Below are positions 34,872 to 43,691 of a DNA stretch of 64,000 nucleotides, piece by piece; position 1 is the first letter of the stretch; the number at the start of each line of letters is the position of its first letter. The notes beneath the pieces are model-generated. The model saw nothing but the letters and a program-made list of their open reading frames with translations, made no database searches and had not been told where the DNA came from. Location of the stretch: positions 182,760 through 246,759 of the forward strand of contig NZ_KZ984051.1 of NCBI RefSeq assembly GCF_003569805.1, given 5' to 3'. This DNA comes from Microbacterium halotolerans (GTDB lineage Bacteria; Actinomycetota; Actinomycetes; Actinomycetales; Microbacteriaceae). The position numbers and the translations under genes were made by a program.

Positions 34872-36025
34872 GATGCGGCCCTGTCTCGGGCACCGAAGAC
34901 CACGACGCCTGTGGGGTCGACGGCGAGTGAGACGGTCTGACCGTCGCGAACCCACTCGGTCGATCGCACGGCGACCTCACCGTTGCCTGGCAGCTGAACT
35001 CTCAATCGGTATCCGCGCCCCTCGAAGGTGCTTCCCAGCACCCTGCCTGCGATGCGCGACTCGTCGCTGGTGGCAGCGTCGCACATGGTCATCCGCACCG
35101 AATCGGGATGGATGTAGGCCGCCAACGCTGCATCACGGTCGCCCGAGGCGCGTCCCTCGAGTTCGAATCCGTCGACACGTATCCGAGCACGGCCGGCATC
35201 TTGCGATGCCGAATCCGGTGCGATGCGGGTGCGGTATCCGGCCATCATGGCGACCCAGGGCGTCGCGGGGAGCTCCGAGATCTCGCGAGGCGATGCATGC
35301 TGAACCGCGACGCCCGAGTCCAGCACGAGCACGCTGTCGGCGAGTGCGAGCGCCTCGGAGACGTCATGTGTGACATAGACGGCGGTGGTGTCGAGCCTGC
35401 GGAGCAGCGACGCGAGTTCGGGGAGCATCGTCGTCCGCAACTGCACGTCGAGGTTCGACAGCGGCTCGTCGAAGAGCAGCACGGAGGGTTCCGTGGCGAG
35501 GGCGCGCGCGATCGCGACACGTTGCTGCTGCCCGCCCGACAGCTCGGCCGGTCGACGCTGTTCGAGCCCCTCCAGCTGCAGCATCGCCACGAGTTCGGCG
35601 ACGCGTGCCTCGCGGCGGGCTCGACTCGTGCGATGACGACCGTGCGCCAGCCCGTACCCGATGATGTCGTACACCCGGAGGTGCGGCCACAGCGCGTAGT
35701 TCTGGAATACCATCCCCACGTCGCGACGATCCGCGTCGAGTGTGAAGCCGGAGCGGGAGAGCTCACGATCTCCCAGGCGGATACCGCCCCCGGAGATGGG
35801 CTCGATGCCGGCGACGGCCCGCAGGAGGGTCGACTTGCCGCAGCCCGACGGGCCGAGCACGGCGAGCGTCTCACCGTGCTGCACCTCGACGGAGAGCTCG
35901 TTCAACGCTGGCCGGCGCGAGCCCTCGTAGCGGCACGTCACACGGTCGATCGTGAGCCCGCTCCTGGCCACAGCTGCTGGGCGCGCGGCGTCGGCAGGTC
36001 GCGGCGGAGTCGCTTGCATGGTCAT
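34868..36025 (-). CDS. ABC transporter ATP-binding protein (Fbp/Pot type)
   Basis: A 385-residue ATPase. Walker A LGPSGCGKSTLL (about 56-67), Q-loop FQNYALWPHL, signature LSGGQQQR, Walker B VLLFDEPLSNLD and switch His YVTHD are all intact. A C-terminal TOBE-like domain follows (about 290-385). ATG 36025 overlaps the permease stop (ATGA). It energises the permease upstream. The closest family is that of iron(III), thiamine, polyamine or aminoethylphosphonate importers. Confidence 0.94.
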   Translation of the reverse strand: MTMQATPPRPADAARPAAVARSGLTIDRVTCRYEGSRRPALNELSVEVQHGETLAVLGPSGCGKSTLLRAVAGIEPISGGGIRLGDRELSRSGFTLDADRRDVGMVFQNYALWPHLRVYDIIGYGLAHGRHRTSRARREARVAELVAMLQLEGLEQRRPAELSGGQQQRVAIARALATEPSVLLFDEPLSNLDVQLRTTMLPELASLLRRLDTTAVYVTHDVSEALALADSVLVLDSGVAVQHASPREISELPATPWVAMMAGYRTRIAPDSASQDAGRARIRVDGFELEGRASGDRDAALAAYIHPDSVRMTMCDAATSDESRIAGRVLGSTFEGRGYRLRVQLPGNGEVAVRSTEWVRDGQTVSLAVDPTGVVVFGARDRAAS

Positions 36026-37791
36026 GGTGAGACCTCCGAAGGTGGGACGGATGCTCGCTGTTCGTAGGAACGGCGGATGAGGTGGCGCCCGACGACGGTG
36101 CCGATGGACGCGATCACGATGACGACCACAGCGGTGAGCATCGCCCCGGCGGTTGCGTACCCGTAGTCGCCGCGTTCGTACTCGAGAAGGATCTCCACGG
36201 GCAGCGTTGCGAAGCTCGGCGGCGCGAGCATGGTCGTAGCCGCGAGGTCGAAGACCCCTGATGCGAATACCGCGATCAGGGCGGAGAGCACCGCTGGTGC
36301 GACGATCGGCAGCAGGATGGTGCGCAGCCTCACCGCGAGGCCCGCGCCGGACAGCGCCGCCGAGTGCAGGAAGGCTGCGGGCACCTGTGCGAGTGCGCCC
36401 ATCTGCAGACGCACGGCAACCGGCAGCGCCGTCGCGACGCCGGCGAGCACAAGGAGCGCTGGCTTGCCGTAGAGCGCGACGCCCCACTGAGCCAGCACGG
36501 GCTGATTCCAGACGAAGATGTAGCCGACAGCGAGCACGATGCCCGGCACTGCAAGGGCGACCACACCCGTGGCATCCAACAGCGCTCTCGCTCGGAAGCG
36601 CGTGAAAGTCAGCACGAACGCGATGAGGAACCCGAGCGCGGTTGTCATCAGCGCGACGACAAGGGCGATGACGAGGCTGTTGGCTGCTCCCTCGAGCATC
36701 GCTGAGCCCGAAGCGAGGATCGCAGCATAGTGCTCGAGCGTGAGGTTCGTTCCCGTGAGCCCGCCGGAGAGCGACTTCGACACCGAAACTTGGAGGGACG
36801 CCCCGAGCGGTAGGCCGATGGTGAACAGCACCGTGGCGAGTGACACTGCGGCCCACAGCCACGGCTGCTTCGCGCGCGGCCGTGGAGCGAGCGTCGCCTG
36901 CGCGGTGAGGAAGTCGTACTTGTTGCGCCGCAGGAGCCGCAGGTAGAAGAAGACCGCCACGGCGAGTATCACCACGAGGTAGAACGACAGCACGCCACCG
37001 AGTTCGAAGCTCACGGGACTCTGGCGCACAGAGGCGTAGATCGAATACGGCAGGGTGGGGAAGGAGTACGAAGCCGAGAGCGCCGCGGGCAGACCGAAGT
37101 CGCCGATCACGTCGACGAACACCAGGACCGCACCGGATGCCGCGGCCGGCAGCAGCAGCGGCATCCGGATGGTGCGCAGAACGGTCCATCCGCGTGCTCC
37201 GCTGAGTGCCGCCGCCTGCCGATAGACGGGGTCGTCCCAATGGAGCGCTGCGCTCACCGCAAGGTAGGCGAGCGGGTACTGGATGAGGCTCATGATGACG
37301 ATGAGGCCGACCGGGCTGAAGACGACGTCACCCACCCACGCCATGCCGAACGTGTTGGCGGCGATACCCGACGGCGAGCCGAAGAGCACCCATCCCTGAG
37401 CGAGGATGAACGATGGTGTGACCAGGAGCGTCCATGCCGAGAGGTCGAGCAGCCGCGCTCCCGGAAATGCGACGCTGTGCCGGAGCACCGCGAGCACGAA
37501 TCCGAGTCCGCCGCCGAGCAGCATCGAGCCGAACGCGAGCTCGAGCGAATTCACGAGGGAGCGCTGCCAGAGCGGTCGATCGAATATCTCGCCCAGGAGC
37601 TCCGGCTGGAATCCCCACGTCGCCGACAGTCCGACACCCGGGAACACCGACTGAAGCAGCACCAGGACCAGCGGCAGACCGATGAGTACGGCGAGCACCC
37701 CCACAAGTGCCCATCCGAGCACATCTCCAGCCGTGACGGCATGCAGGGGGCGCGATCGCGCAGGCGTCGCATACCTTGTCGTCGTCGCCAT
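36022..37791 (-). CDS. ABC transporter permease with duplicated membrane domain (FbpB type)
   Basis: A 589-residue protein with about 12 membrane helices in two homologous halves, each with an EAA-type loop (AAALSGARGWTVLRTIRMPLL and SAALSGAGLAVRLRTILLP). Two fused permease units are typical for iron(III), thiamine and aminoethylphosphonate transporters. ATG 37791 has GGTGAGG at good distance; GTG 37806, overlapping the lipoprotein stop, is possible too. Confidence 0.93.
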   Translation of the reverse strand: MATTTRYATPARSRPLHAVTAGDVLGWALVGVLAVLIGLPLVLVLLQSVFPGVGLSATWGFQPELLGEIFDRPLWQRSLVNSLELAFGSMLLGGGLGFVLAVLRHSVAFPGARLLDLSAWTLLVTPSFILAQGWVLFGSPSGIAANTFGMAWVGDVVFSPVGLIVIMSLIQYPLAYLAVSAALHWDDPVYRQAAALSGARGWTVLRTIRMPLLLPAAASGAVLVFVDVIGDFGLPAALSASYSFPTLPYSIYASVRQSPVSFELGGVLSFYLVVILAVAVFFYLRLLRRNKYDFLTAQATLAPRPRAKQPWLWAAVSLATVLFTIGLPLGASLQVSVSKSLSGGLTGTNLTLEHYAAILASGSAMLEGAANSLVIALVVALMTTALGFLIAFVLTFTRFRARALLDATGVVALAVPGIVLAVGYIFVWNQPVLAQWGVALYGKPALLVLAGVATALPVAVRLQMGALAQVPAAFLHSAALSGAGLAVRLRTILLPIVAPAVLSALIAVFASGVFDLAATTMLAPPSFATLPVEILLEYERGDYGYATAGAMLTAVVVIVIASIGTVVGRHLIRRSYEQRASVPPSEVSP

Positions 37792-37802
37792 GTCCTGGTG
37801 CC

Positions 37803-38879
37803 TCACCCCGCCATCAGGTTGGCGAACCAGTCCTTGATCGGCGCTTCGTTCTCAGCCGCGAAATCGGCGTCGGTCAGGAGGAGCTCCCCGTCAGCAGGGC
37901 GGTCGGCCGGCAGCGACGACGTGTCGACGCCCTCGACGAACGGTGTGATGATGCCGTCGTCGCCGCCCTCAGCCATCAGGTGCGCGACGTTCTCGGCGTC
38001 GAGCATCCAATCGATGAGCTTGAGCGCAGCACACGGACGCGGCGACTCGGCGCTGATCGCCATCGCACGCACCACACCGGGCGCTCCGTCTTCTGGCCAG
38101 ACGAAGCTCACCGGCTCTCCTGCCTCGATGAGGCCGTACACGTTCTGCTCCTGCAGCGCTGCGACTGGGACCTCGCCGGAGACGAGCGCCTCGCCGACCG
38201 GGCCGTTCTTCGCATAGGCGTTGAGACCATTGCCGTAGAGGGTCGAGAAGTAGTCCTCTGCGGCCTCCTGTCCGAGATCCTGGAAGAACGACGAGACGAT
38301 CGGGTATGCCGGTGCAGCGACCGCGGGATCGGCCATGCCGACGGGTGCGTAGGAGGCATCCGTGAGGTCGCCCCAGGATGTCGGCGCTTCTGCCTCGGAG
38401 ATCGCGTCGGTGTTGTACGCGATGAGCGCTGCAGCGTGTTCGCTGAACGGGATCCACGAGCGATCGGACGGCGTCAGCGCGAGGCCCTCTGTGCTGAGGT
38501 TCGCGAGCCCCGCCGGCTCCTGCCCCGTGAGGAGCTGGCCCTGGTCGGCCAGGGCCTGCAGGCTTCCGTGCCCGTCGAAGACCACGACATCCCACTGCGG
38601 GTTGTTGGCCTCCGCGGCGATCCGCGCGAGGATCTCGCCTCCGCCCAGATCGGCGATCTCCGTCTCGATGCCGGTGTCTGCGGAGAAGGCGCTGCTGAGC
38701 GTCTCGCCGTAGGGGTTGAGGTAGATGCGCAGAGCACCGTCTTCGGGCGTGCAGGTCGTGGAGTCGATGGGACCGGCATCGGCTGCTTCGGTGCTCGCGG
38801 AAGGCGCCGCGCAGGCGGTGAGCGCGAGTGCCGCTGCGCCGAGGCCGACGAACAGGAACGGTCGAAGGGAACGAGACAT
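37803..38879 (-). CDS. ABC transporter substrate-binding lipoprotein (iron/phosphonate/thiamine type)
   Basis: A 358-residue lipoprotein: basic start, hydrophobic helix, lipobox LTAC with Cys at about 23. The mature part (ALRIYLNPYGETLSSAF, WDVVVFDGHGSLQALADQ, APTSWGDLTDASY) resembles FbpA/PhnS-like binding proteins. ATG 38879 follows GGAGATC. First gene of a five-gene operon with permease, ATPase, CobA-like and NUDIX genes. The ligand cannot be read from sequence. Confidence 0.92.
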   Translation of the reverse strand: MSRSLRPFLFVGLGAAALALTACAAPSASTEAADAGPIDSTTCTPEDGALRIYLNPYGETLSSAFSADTGIETEIADLGGGEILARIAAEANNPQWDVVVFDGHGSLQALADQGQLLTGQEPAGLANLSTEGLALTPSDRSWIPFSEHAAALIAYNTDAISEAEAPTSWGDLTDASYAPVGMADPAVAAPAYPIVSSFFQDLGQEAAEDYFSTLYGNGLNAYAKNGPVGEALVSGEVPVAALQEQNVYGLIEAGEPVSFVWPEDGAPGVVRAMAISAESPRPCAALKLIDWMLDAENVAHLMAEGGDDGIITPFVEGVDTSSLPADRPADGELLLTDADFAAENEAPIKDWFANLMAG

Positions 38880-39243
38880 CGGTGTGATCTCCAGGGTCGG
38901 GGTCGCGGAACACCACAAGCTTCACGTTCGGCGGTGAACGCGGGGCCAGGCCAGTGCGCACCTCTCACTGAACGAAGAGTGAAGCCTGGCGCAATGCTCG
39001 CGCTTCGAAGACATCATCCGTCCGACCACACGTCGCAGACTCTTCACCCGCAGTTCGCGCCGCGTTCATGTTTCGCACGCGGCGAGCCTGCTCGGTGCAT
39101 ATGACGCAGCCCGAGACGTGGCATCGCGACTTCGGACGTCTGCAGAGCCGCCGCGATCGTGCTGGCGCTCGAACTCGACCTGCCGCTGCTGGGCGCCAGT
39201 AGCAGCGATAGGCGATGAGGATGCGCGCACTGACGGCGCGCCG
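38880..39243. other. Non-coding gap with structured leader
   Basis: 364 bp between the start of the binding-protein gene and the end of the LacI gene. On the minus strand GCCAGGC (38984-38990) pairs with GCCTGGC (38945-38951), enclosing a smaller CACT/AGTG hairpin. This structure is 65-110 nt before the ATG, and no gene is seen. No recognisable B12 box was found, so a cobalamin riboswitch is not claimed. Confidence 0.5.
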
Positions 39244-40278
39244 CTACGTCGAGTCGCGCACCACGAGCTCGGTGGGCAGCGTGGTCACGCGGGGCGGGTC
39301 CTCGCCGCGCAGGCGGGCGAGCAGCACGTCGGTCATCGTCACGCCCTGCAGGTGCGAGGGCTGGCGCACCGTGGTCAGGTGCGGGGTCGCGCTCGTGGCC
39401 ATGGGCGAGTCGTCGAAGCCGATCAGCTTCAGGTCGTCCGGCACGCGCAGGCCGGCCTCGCGGAAGACGCCGATCGTTCCCCTGGCCATCAGGTCGCTTG
39501 CGACGAACAGCGCGTCGAAATCCTCGCCCAGTGCCAGCAGCCGCCTGGCCGCGTCTCCGCCGCCGGCGAGCGTGAAGTCGCCCTCGACGACGGGGCCCGG
39601 TTCCAGCCCCGCTGCCGCGATGGCGCTGCGGAAGCCCTCCAGACGGTCGATGCCCGCCGGCATGTCGCGGGGGCCCGCGATCATCGCGATGCGGCGCGCG
39701 CCGCGCGAGATCAGGTGCGTCGTCGCGCCCCTTCCTCCCGCGACGTTGTCGACGTCGATGTAGTAGTCGTCGGAGCGTGAAACCACGGGCCTGCCGCCGA
39801 ACACCAGCGGCACGGCCTCCGCGATCCGGTCGATGTACGAGTCGCTGGTGTGGTGCGATACGACGATCGCACCGTCGACATTCCCCGCCCTGAGGTACCT
39901 GGTCGTCTTGTCACCGACATCGTCGGATGCGATGAACAGGTTCAGCACGTGATCCGTCGTCGACAGCCTCGCGTTGATGCCCGACACGATGGCGGCGAAG
40001 AACGGGTCGCCGAAGAACCGCGTGGTGTCCTCGGGAACGACCAGAGCGATCGCATGCGTCTGCTTCGTGGCGAGCGATCGCGCAGCCCGATTGGGCACGT
40101 AGCTGAGCTCCTCGATCGCCTCGTGCACAGCGTCGAGCGCCGCGGGACTCACCCGGGAGCCGCCGCCGAGCACGCGCGAGACCGTCGATCTGGACACGCC
40201 GGCACGGGCAGCGACCTGTTCGATCGTTGCCTGCGCTGCTCGCGTGCCGTCAGCGGCCGTCCGGTCCGTCACGTTCAT
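39244..40278 (-). CDS. LacI family regulator of the cellobiose-type operon (CebR-like)
   Basis: A 344-residue repressor: helix-turn-helix ATIEQVAARAGVSRSTVSRV (about 17-36), hinge YVPNRAARSL and a periplasmic-binding-like sugar domain (FDDSPMATSATPHLTTVRQP). It is the last gene of the operon and overlaps the beta-glucosidase by 29 bp. Two perfect TGGGAGCGCTCCCA sites, the operator known for CebR, stand before the first gene, so autoregulation in response to cellobiose or a similar sugar is likely. Confidence 0.92.
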   Translation of the reverse strand: MNVTDRTAADGTRAAQATIEQVAARAGVSRSTVSRVLGGGSRVSPAALDAVHEAIEELSYVPNRAARSLATKQTHAIALVVPEDTTRFFGDPFFAAIVSGINARLSTTDHVLNLFIASDDVGDKTTRYLRAGNVDGAIVVSHHTSDSYIDRIAEAVPLVFGGRPVVSRSDDYYIDVDNVAGGRGATTHLISRGARRIAMIAGPRDMPAGIDRLEGFRSAIAAAGLEPGPVVEGDFTLAGGGDAARRLLALGEDFDALFVASDLMARGTIGVFREAGLRVPDDLKLIGFDDSPMATSATPHLTTVRQPSHLQGVTMTDVLLARLRGEDPPRVTTLPTELVVRDST

Positions 40279-41740
40279 CCGCCTTCAGTATGCCCGCTTC
40301 GCCTGCCGCGACCGGCACTCGAGGCACAGCGGCGAGCGCGCGGTCCCGGATGATCCGCTGGTACTCGCGCCCGCTGGCCTTGACCGTGCGCACCTGGGTG
40401 CCGTAGTCGACGTGCACCATGCCGAACCGCTTCTCGTACCCCCACGCCCACTCGAAGTTGTCGAACAGCGACCAGTAGAAGTACCCGCGCACGTCGACGC
40501 CGTTCCCGATCGCGTCGAGCACGGCGCCGAGGTGGCCGCGCAGGTATTCTGCGCGATCGACGTCGTCGACCTCCCCCGCGACGAGCTCGTCGTCTGCCGC
40601 CATGCCGTTCTCGGTGACGTACAGCGGAACGCCCGGGCAATCCCCTGCGACGCGCTCGAGCAGACGCGTCAGTCCATCCGGTTGCACCTCCCACCCCATG
40701 TTGGTGCGCGCCAGACCGCGATCGTGCCAGTGGATGTTCTGGTGCGACGGGAACGGCGACGAGGTCGCCCTGTCCGTGGGGGCGTGCCCGCCCGGCACGG
40801 GGACCTCGGGCTCGCGCCCCGCGACGTACTCGCCGTGGTAGTAGTTCACGCCGAGGAAGTCGAGCCTCGCGGAGATCGTCTCCAGATCCCCAGGATGCAC
40901 CGCATCCTCGAAGTCCGCGACCGCACCGGCGTCGACCGCGGCGAAGTCGGCCACGATGTCCTCTGGGTACGCGCCCTTCGCGATCGGGTCGAGGAACCAG
41001 CGGTTGAACTGACCGTCGATGCGGCGTGCGGCGTCGGCGTCGGCCGGGTCATCCGGATCGACGGCATCGGCCACCGTGAGGTTGAGCGTCACGCCCAGCT
41101 GCAGCGACGCATCGCGCCGCCGCAGCTCGCGCACCGTCTCACCGTGGGCGAGCAGCAGGTGGTGACCGGCGAGGATGCCCTCGTCCACACGCTGACGCCC
41201 CGGCGCGTGAGCGCCCGCTGTGTACGACAGAAATGACGAGCACCACGGCTCGTTCAGCGTCGTCCAGATGTTCACCCTGTCACCGAGCGCGTCGTGCATG
41301 GTCGCGGCATACTCCACGAAGCGCGCCACGGTGTCGCGGTTCGTCCAGCCGCCGCGCTCCTCAAGCGCCTGCGGCAGGTCCCAGTGGTACAGGGTCAGCC
41401 ACGGCGTGATGCCCGAAGCGAGCAGCTCGTCGACAAGGCGGGAGTAGAAGTCGACGCCGGCAGGGTTCACCGCCCCGCCGTCGGGGCGCACCCGCGACCA
41501 CGACGTCGAGAACCGGTAGCTCCCGAGGCCCAGCTCGCGCATCAGCGCGACGTCGTCGCGGTAGCGGTGATAGTGGTCGCAGGCGACGTCGCCGTTGTCT
41601 GCGTTGATCACCGCACCCGGATGCCGGCTGAAGGCGTCCCAGATCGAGGCAGTGCGTCCGTCCTCGAATGCGGCGCCCTCGACCTGGTAGGCCGCAGTGG
41701 CCGCACCGAAGAGGAAGTCGGACGGAAACGAACGGGTCAT
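40250..41740 (-). CDS. Glycoside hydrolase family 1 beta-glucosidase
   Basis: A 496-residue GH1 enzyme. The acid/base is Glu164 in TLNEPW and the nucleophile Glu377 in YVTENG; the N-terminal FPSDFLFGAATAAYQVEG and ASIWDAFS are also classical. No signal peptide, so it acts in the cytoplasm on imported beta-glucosides. ATG 41740 has GAAGGG 6 nt upstream; ATG 41746, overlapping the permease stop, is an alternative. It pairs naturally with the importer encoded just upstream. Confidence 0.96.
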   Translation of the reverse strand: MTRSFPSDFLFGAATAAYQVEGAAFEDGRTASIWDAFSRHPGAVINADNGDVACDHYHRYRDDVALMRELGLGSYRFSTSWSRVRPDGGAVNPAGVDFYSRLVDELLASGITPWLTLYHWDLPQALEERGGWTNRDTVARFVEYAATMHDALGDRVNIWTTLNEPWCSSFLSYTAGAHAPGRQRVDEGILAGHHLLLAHGETVRELRRRDASLQLGVTLNLTVADAVDPDDPADADAARRIDGQFNRWFLDPIAKGAYPEDIVADFAAVDAGAVADFEDAVHPGDLETISARLDFLGVNYYHGEYVAGREPEVPVPGGHAPTDRATSSPFPSHQNIHWHDRGLARTNMGWEVQPDGLTRLLERVAGDCPGVPLYVTENGMAADDELVAGEVDDVDRAEYLRGHLGAVLDAIGNGVDVRGYFYWSLFDNFEWAWGYEKRFGMVHVDYGTQVRTVKASGREYQRIIRDRALAAVPRVPVAAGEAGILKADERDGPDGR

Positions 41741-41742
41741 GC

Positions 41743-42639
41743 TCATCCCTTCACCGCACCGGCCATGATGCCGCTGACCAGCTGCTTGCCCGCCACCACG
41801 AACAGCAGCAGCAGGGGCAGGGTCGCGAGCACGACGCCGGCGAGAACGATCGAGTAGTCGACGAAATAGTTGGACTGCAGCAGGCTCAGCGCGACCGGAA
41901 GCGTCGGGTTCTGCCTGTCGAGCACGATGAACGGCCAGAAGAAGTTGTTCCACGCGGTCACGAAGGTGAACAGGAACAGCATCGCCGCAGCAGGGCGGGC
42001 GGCGGTGACGCCGACCGTCCAGAAGGTGCGGATCATGCTGGCACCGTCCACTCGCGCCGCCTCGATGAGCTCATCCGGAACCGCCTGGCGCAGGTACTGC
42101 GTCATCCAGAACACTCCGAACGCCGTGACGAGCATCGGCACGATGACCGCACCGACCTTGCCCGTCCAGCCCACCTCGGAGAACAGGATGTACAGCGGCA
42201 CGACGCCGAGCTGCTGCGGCACGGCCATGGTCGCCACCACGAAGGCCAGCAGCACGCCGGAGCCGCGGAAGCGAAGCTTCGCGAACGCCCAGCCTGCCAG
42301 GGTGGAGAACACCACGACGCTGATCGCGATGAGCGTCGAGCTCCACACACTGTTCCACAGTGCCGGCCAGAAGTTCACCGACGGATCGCTGATGACCGAG
42401 ATCGCGTTGTCGACGAAGTTCGCGCCGGGTATCCACGACTTGTTCGGGTCGCGCAGCGTGGTCGAGTCTCCCGAGCCGATCAGGAAGGAGAAGTACAGCG
42501 GGAACAGGCTCGCCGCGAGCACGACCCCGAGCGACGCGTACGTCCAGATCCCGGGGCGAGTGCCCCTGATGCGCGTGGCGCGCCCACCGCGACGGCCGGG
42601 CTTCGTGGTGAGGGTGTGGGTGTCGATCGTCGCCGTCAT
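41743..42639 (-). CDS. Sugar ABC transporter permease (MalG/CebG type)
   Basis: A 298-residue permease with six helices. EAA loop ELIEAARVDGASMIRTFWTV and the C-terminal VAGKQLVSGIMAGAVKG are hallmarks of the carbohydrate-uptake CUT1 family. ATG 42639 follows AAAGGAGGCG and overlaps the previous stop (ATGA). It forms a heterodimer with the permease upstream. As usual for CUT1 systems in Actinobacteria, no ATPase is in the operon; a shared MsiK-like ATPase is presumed elsewhere. Confidence 0.95.
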   Translation of the reverse strand: MTATIDTHTLTTKPGRRGGRATRIRGTRPGIWTYASLGVVLAASLFPLYFSFLIGSGDSTTLRDPNKSWIPGANFVDNAISVISDPSVNFWPALWNSVWSSTLIAISVVVFSTLAGWAFAKLRFRGSGVLLAFVVATMAVPQQLGVVPLYILFSEVGWTGKVGAVIVPMLVTAFGVFWMTQYLRQAVPDELIEAARVDGASMIRTFWTVGVTAARPAAAMLFLFTFVTAWNNFFWPFIVLDRQNPTLPVALSLLQSNYFVDYSIVLAGVVLATLPLLLLFVVAGKQLVSGIMAGAVKG

Positions 42640-43691
42640 CGCCGCGCCTCCTTTCGTGCCGCCTTCTGCTTCGCCCGCCGCTGGGCGCGCGTCGGCTGCG
42701 CGCCTCTGGCACCTTCGTCTCTCACGAGCGAGCGGGTGACGAACAGGTTGATCAGACCGATGACCAGGATGATGATGAACAGCAGCCATGCCAGAGCGGA
42801 TGCCCGCCCGAAGTTCCACTGCCCCCAGCCGATCTCGTACAGGTACAGGGTGATGGTGAGCCACTGCGCACCTGGGCCGCCCTGCCCGTACTGGTCGAAC
42901 ATCCGGGGTTCCTCGAAGACCTGCAGCCCGCCGATCGTGGCCGTGATGATCACGAAGATCAGCGTGGGCTTCAGCGAGGGCAGCGTGATGCTCCAGAACT
43001 GCCGGAACGCCCCCGCACCGTCGACGCGCGCGGCCTCGTAGTAGTCGCGCGGAATCGCCTGCATCGCGGCGAGCAGGATGAGCGCGTTGTAGCCCATCCA
43101 GCGGTAGTTCACCATCGTGGCGATGGCGACGTGGCTCCAGAATGCGTCGACGTGCCACCGGATCTCCGGCAGGCCGACGAAGGTGATCACCTGATTGATG
43201 ACTCCCGACTTGTCGGCGAAGAGCGCGTTGAAGATCAGGCCGACCGCGACGGGCGCCACCACGTAGGGCAGCAGGGTGCTCATCCGCCAGAACGTCTTGG
43301 CCCGGATGTTCCGATCGAGCGCGGCCGCGACGTACATCGCCAGGATCATCTGCGGGATCGCCGACAGCAGGAAGATGCTGAAGGTGTTGCGCAGCGCGAT
43401 CCAGAACTTCGCCTGACCGAGGATCCACACGTACTGGTCGAAGCCGATGAACTCGCCGGAACCGCGGACCTGATCCCAGTCCATGAACGAGATCACGGCC
43501 GTGTAGCCGATCGGGAACAGCCCGACGAGCGCGAAGATGATGAAGAACGGCGAGACGTACAGGTACGGCGAGAACTTCAGATCCCACCGGCTGAGCTTGT
43601 GCGAGAACGAGATCACCCTGACGGGGCGCTCGGGCTTGGGCGGCCGGGAGGACGACGAGCGCCCTCCCGGCCGAGTGGACTGAATGGTCAT
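42636..43691 (-). CDS. Sugar ABC transporter permease (MalF/CebF type)
   Basis: A 351-residue permease with six helices, EAA loop DYYEAARVDGAGAFRQFWSI, a Pro/Ser-rich N-terminus and a basic C-terminal tail. ATG 43691 overlaps the stop of the binding-protein gene (ATGA). It partners the MalG-type permease. Confidence 0.95.
   Translation of the reverse strand: MTIQSTRPGGRSSSSRPPKPERPVRVISFSHKLSRWDLKFSPYLYVSPFFIIFALVGLFPIGYTAVISFMDWDQVRGSGEFIGFDQYVWILGQAKFWIALRNTFSIFLLSAIPQMILAMYVAAALDRNIRAKTFWRMSTLLPYVVAPVAVGLIFNALFADKSGVINQVITFVGLPEIRWHVDAFWSHVAIATMVNYRWMGYNALILLAAMQAIPRDYYEAARVDGAGAFRQFWSITLPSLKPTLIFVIITATIGGLQVFEEPRMFDQYGQGGPGAQWLTITLYLYEIGWGQWNFGRASALAWLLFIIILVIGLINLFVTRSLVRDEGARGAQPTRAQRRAKQKAARKEARR

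Noticed and set aside
38880..39243. Cobalamin riboswitch before the importer/CobA operon
   Set aside because: A hairpin exists, but no B12-box-like conserved sequence could be recognised; left as an unassigned structured leader.
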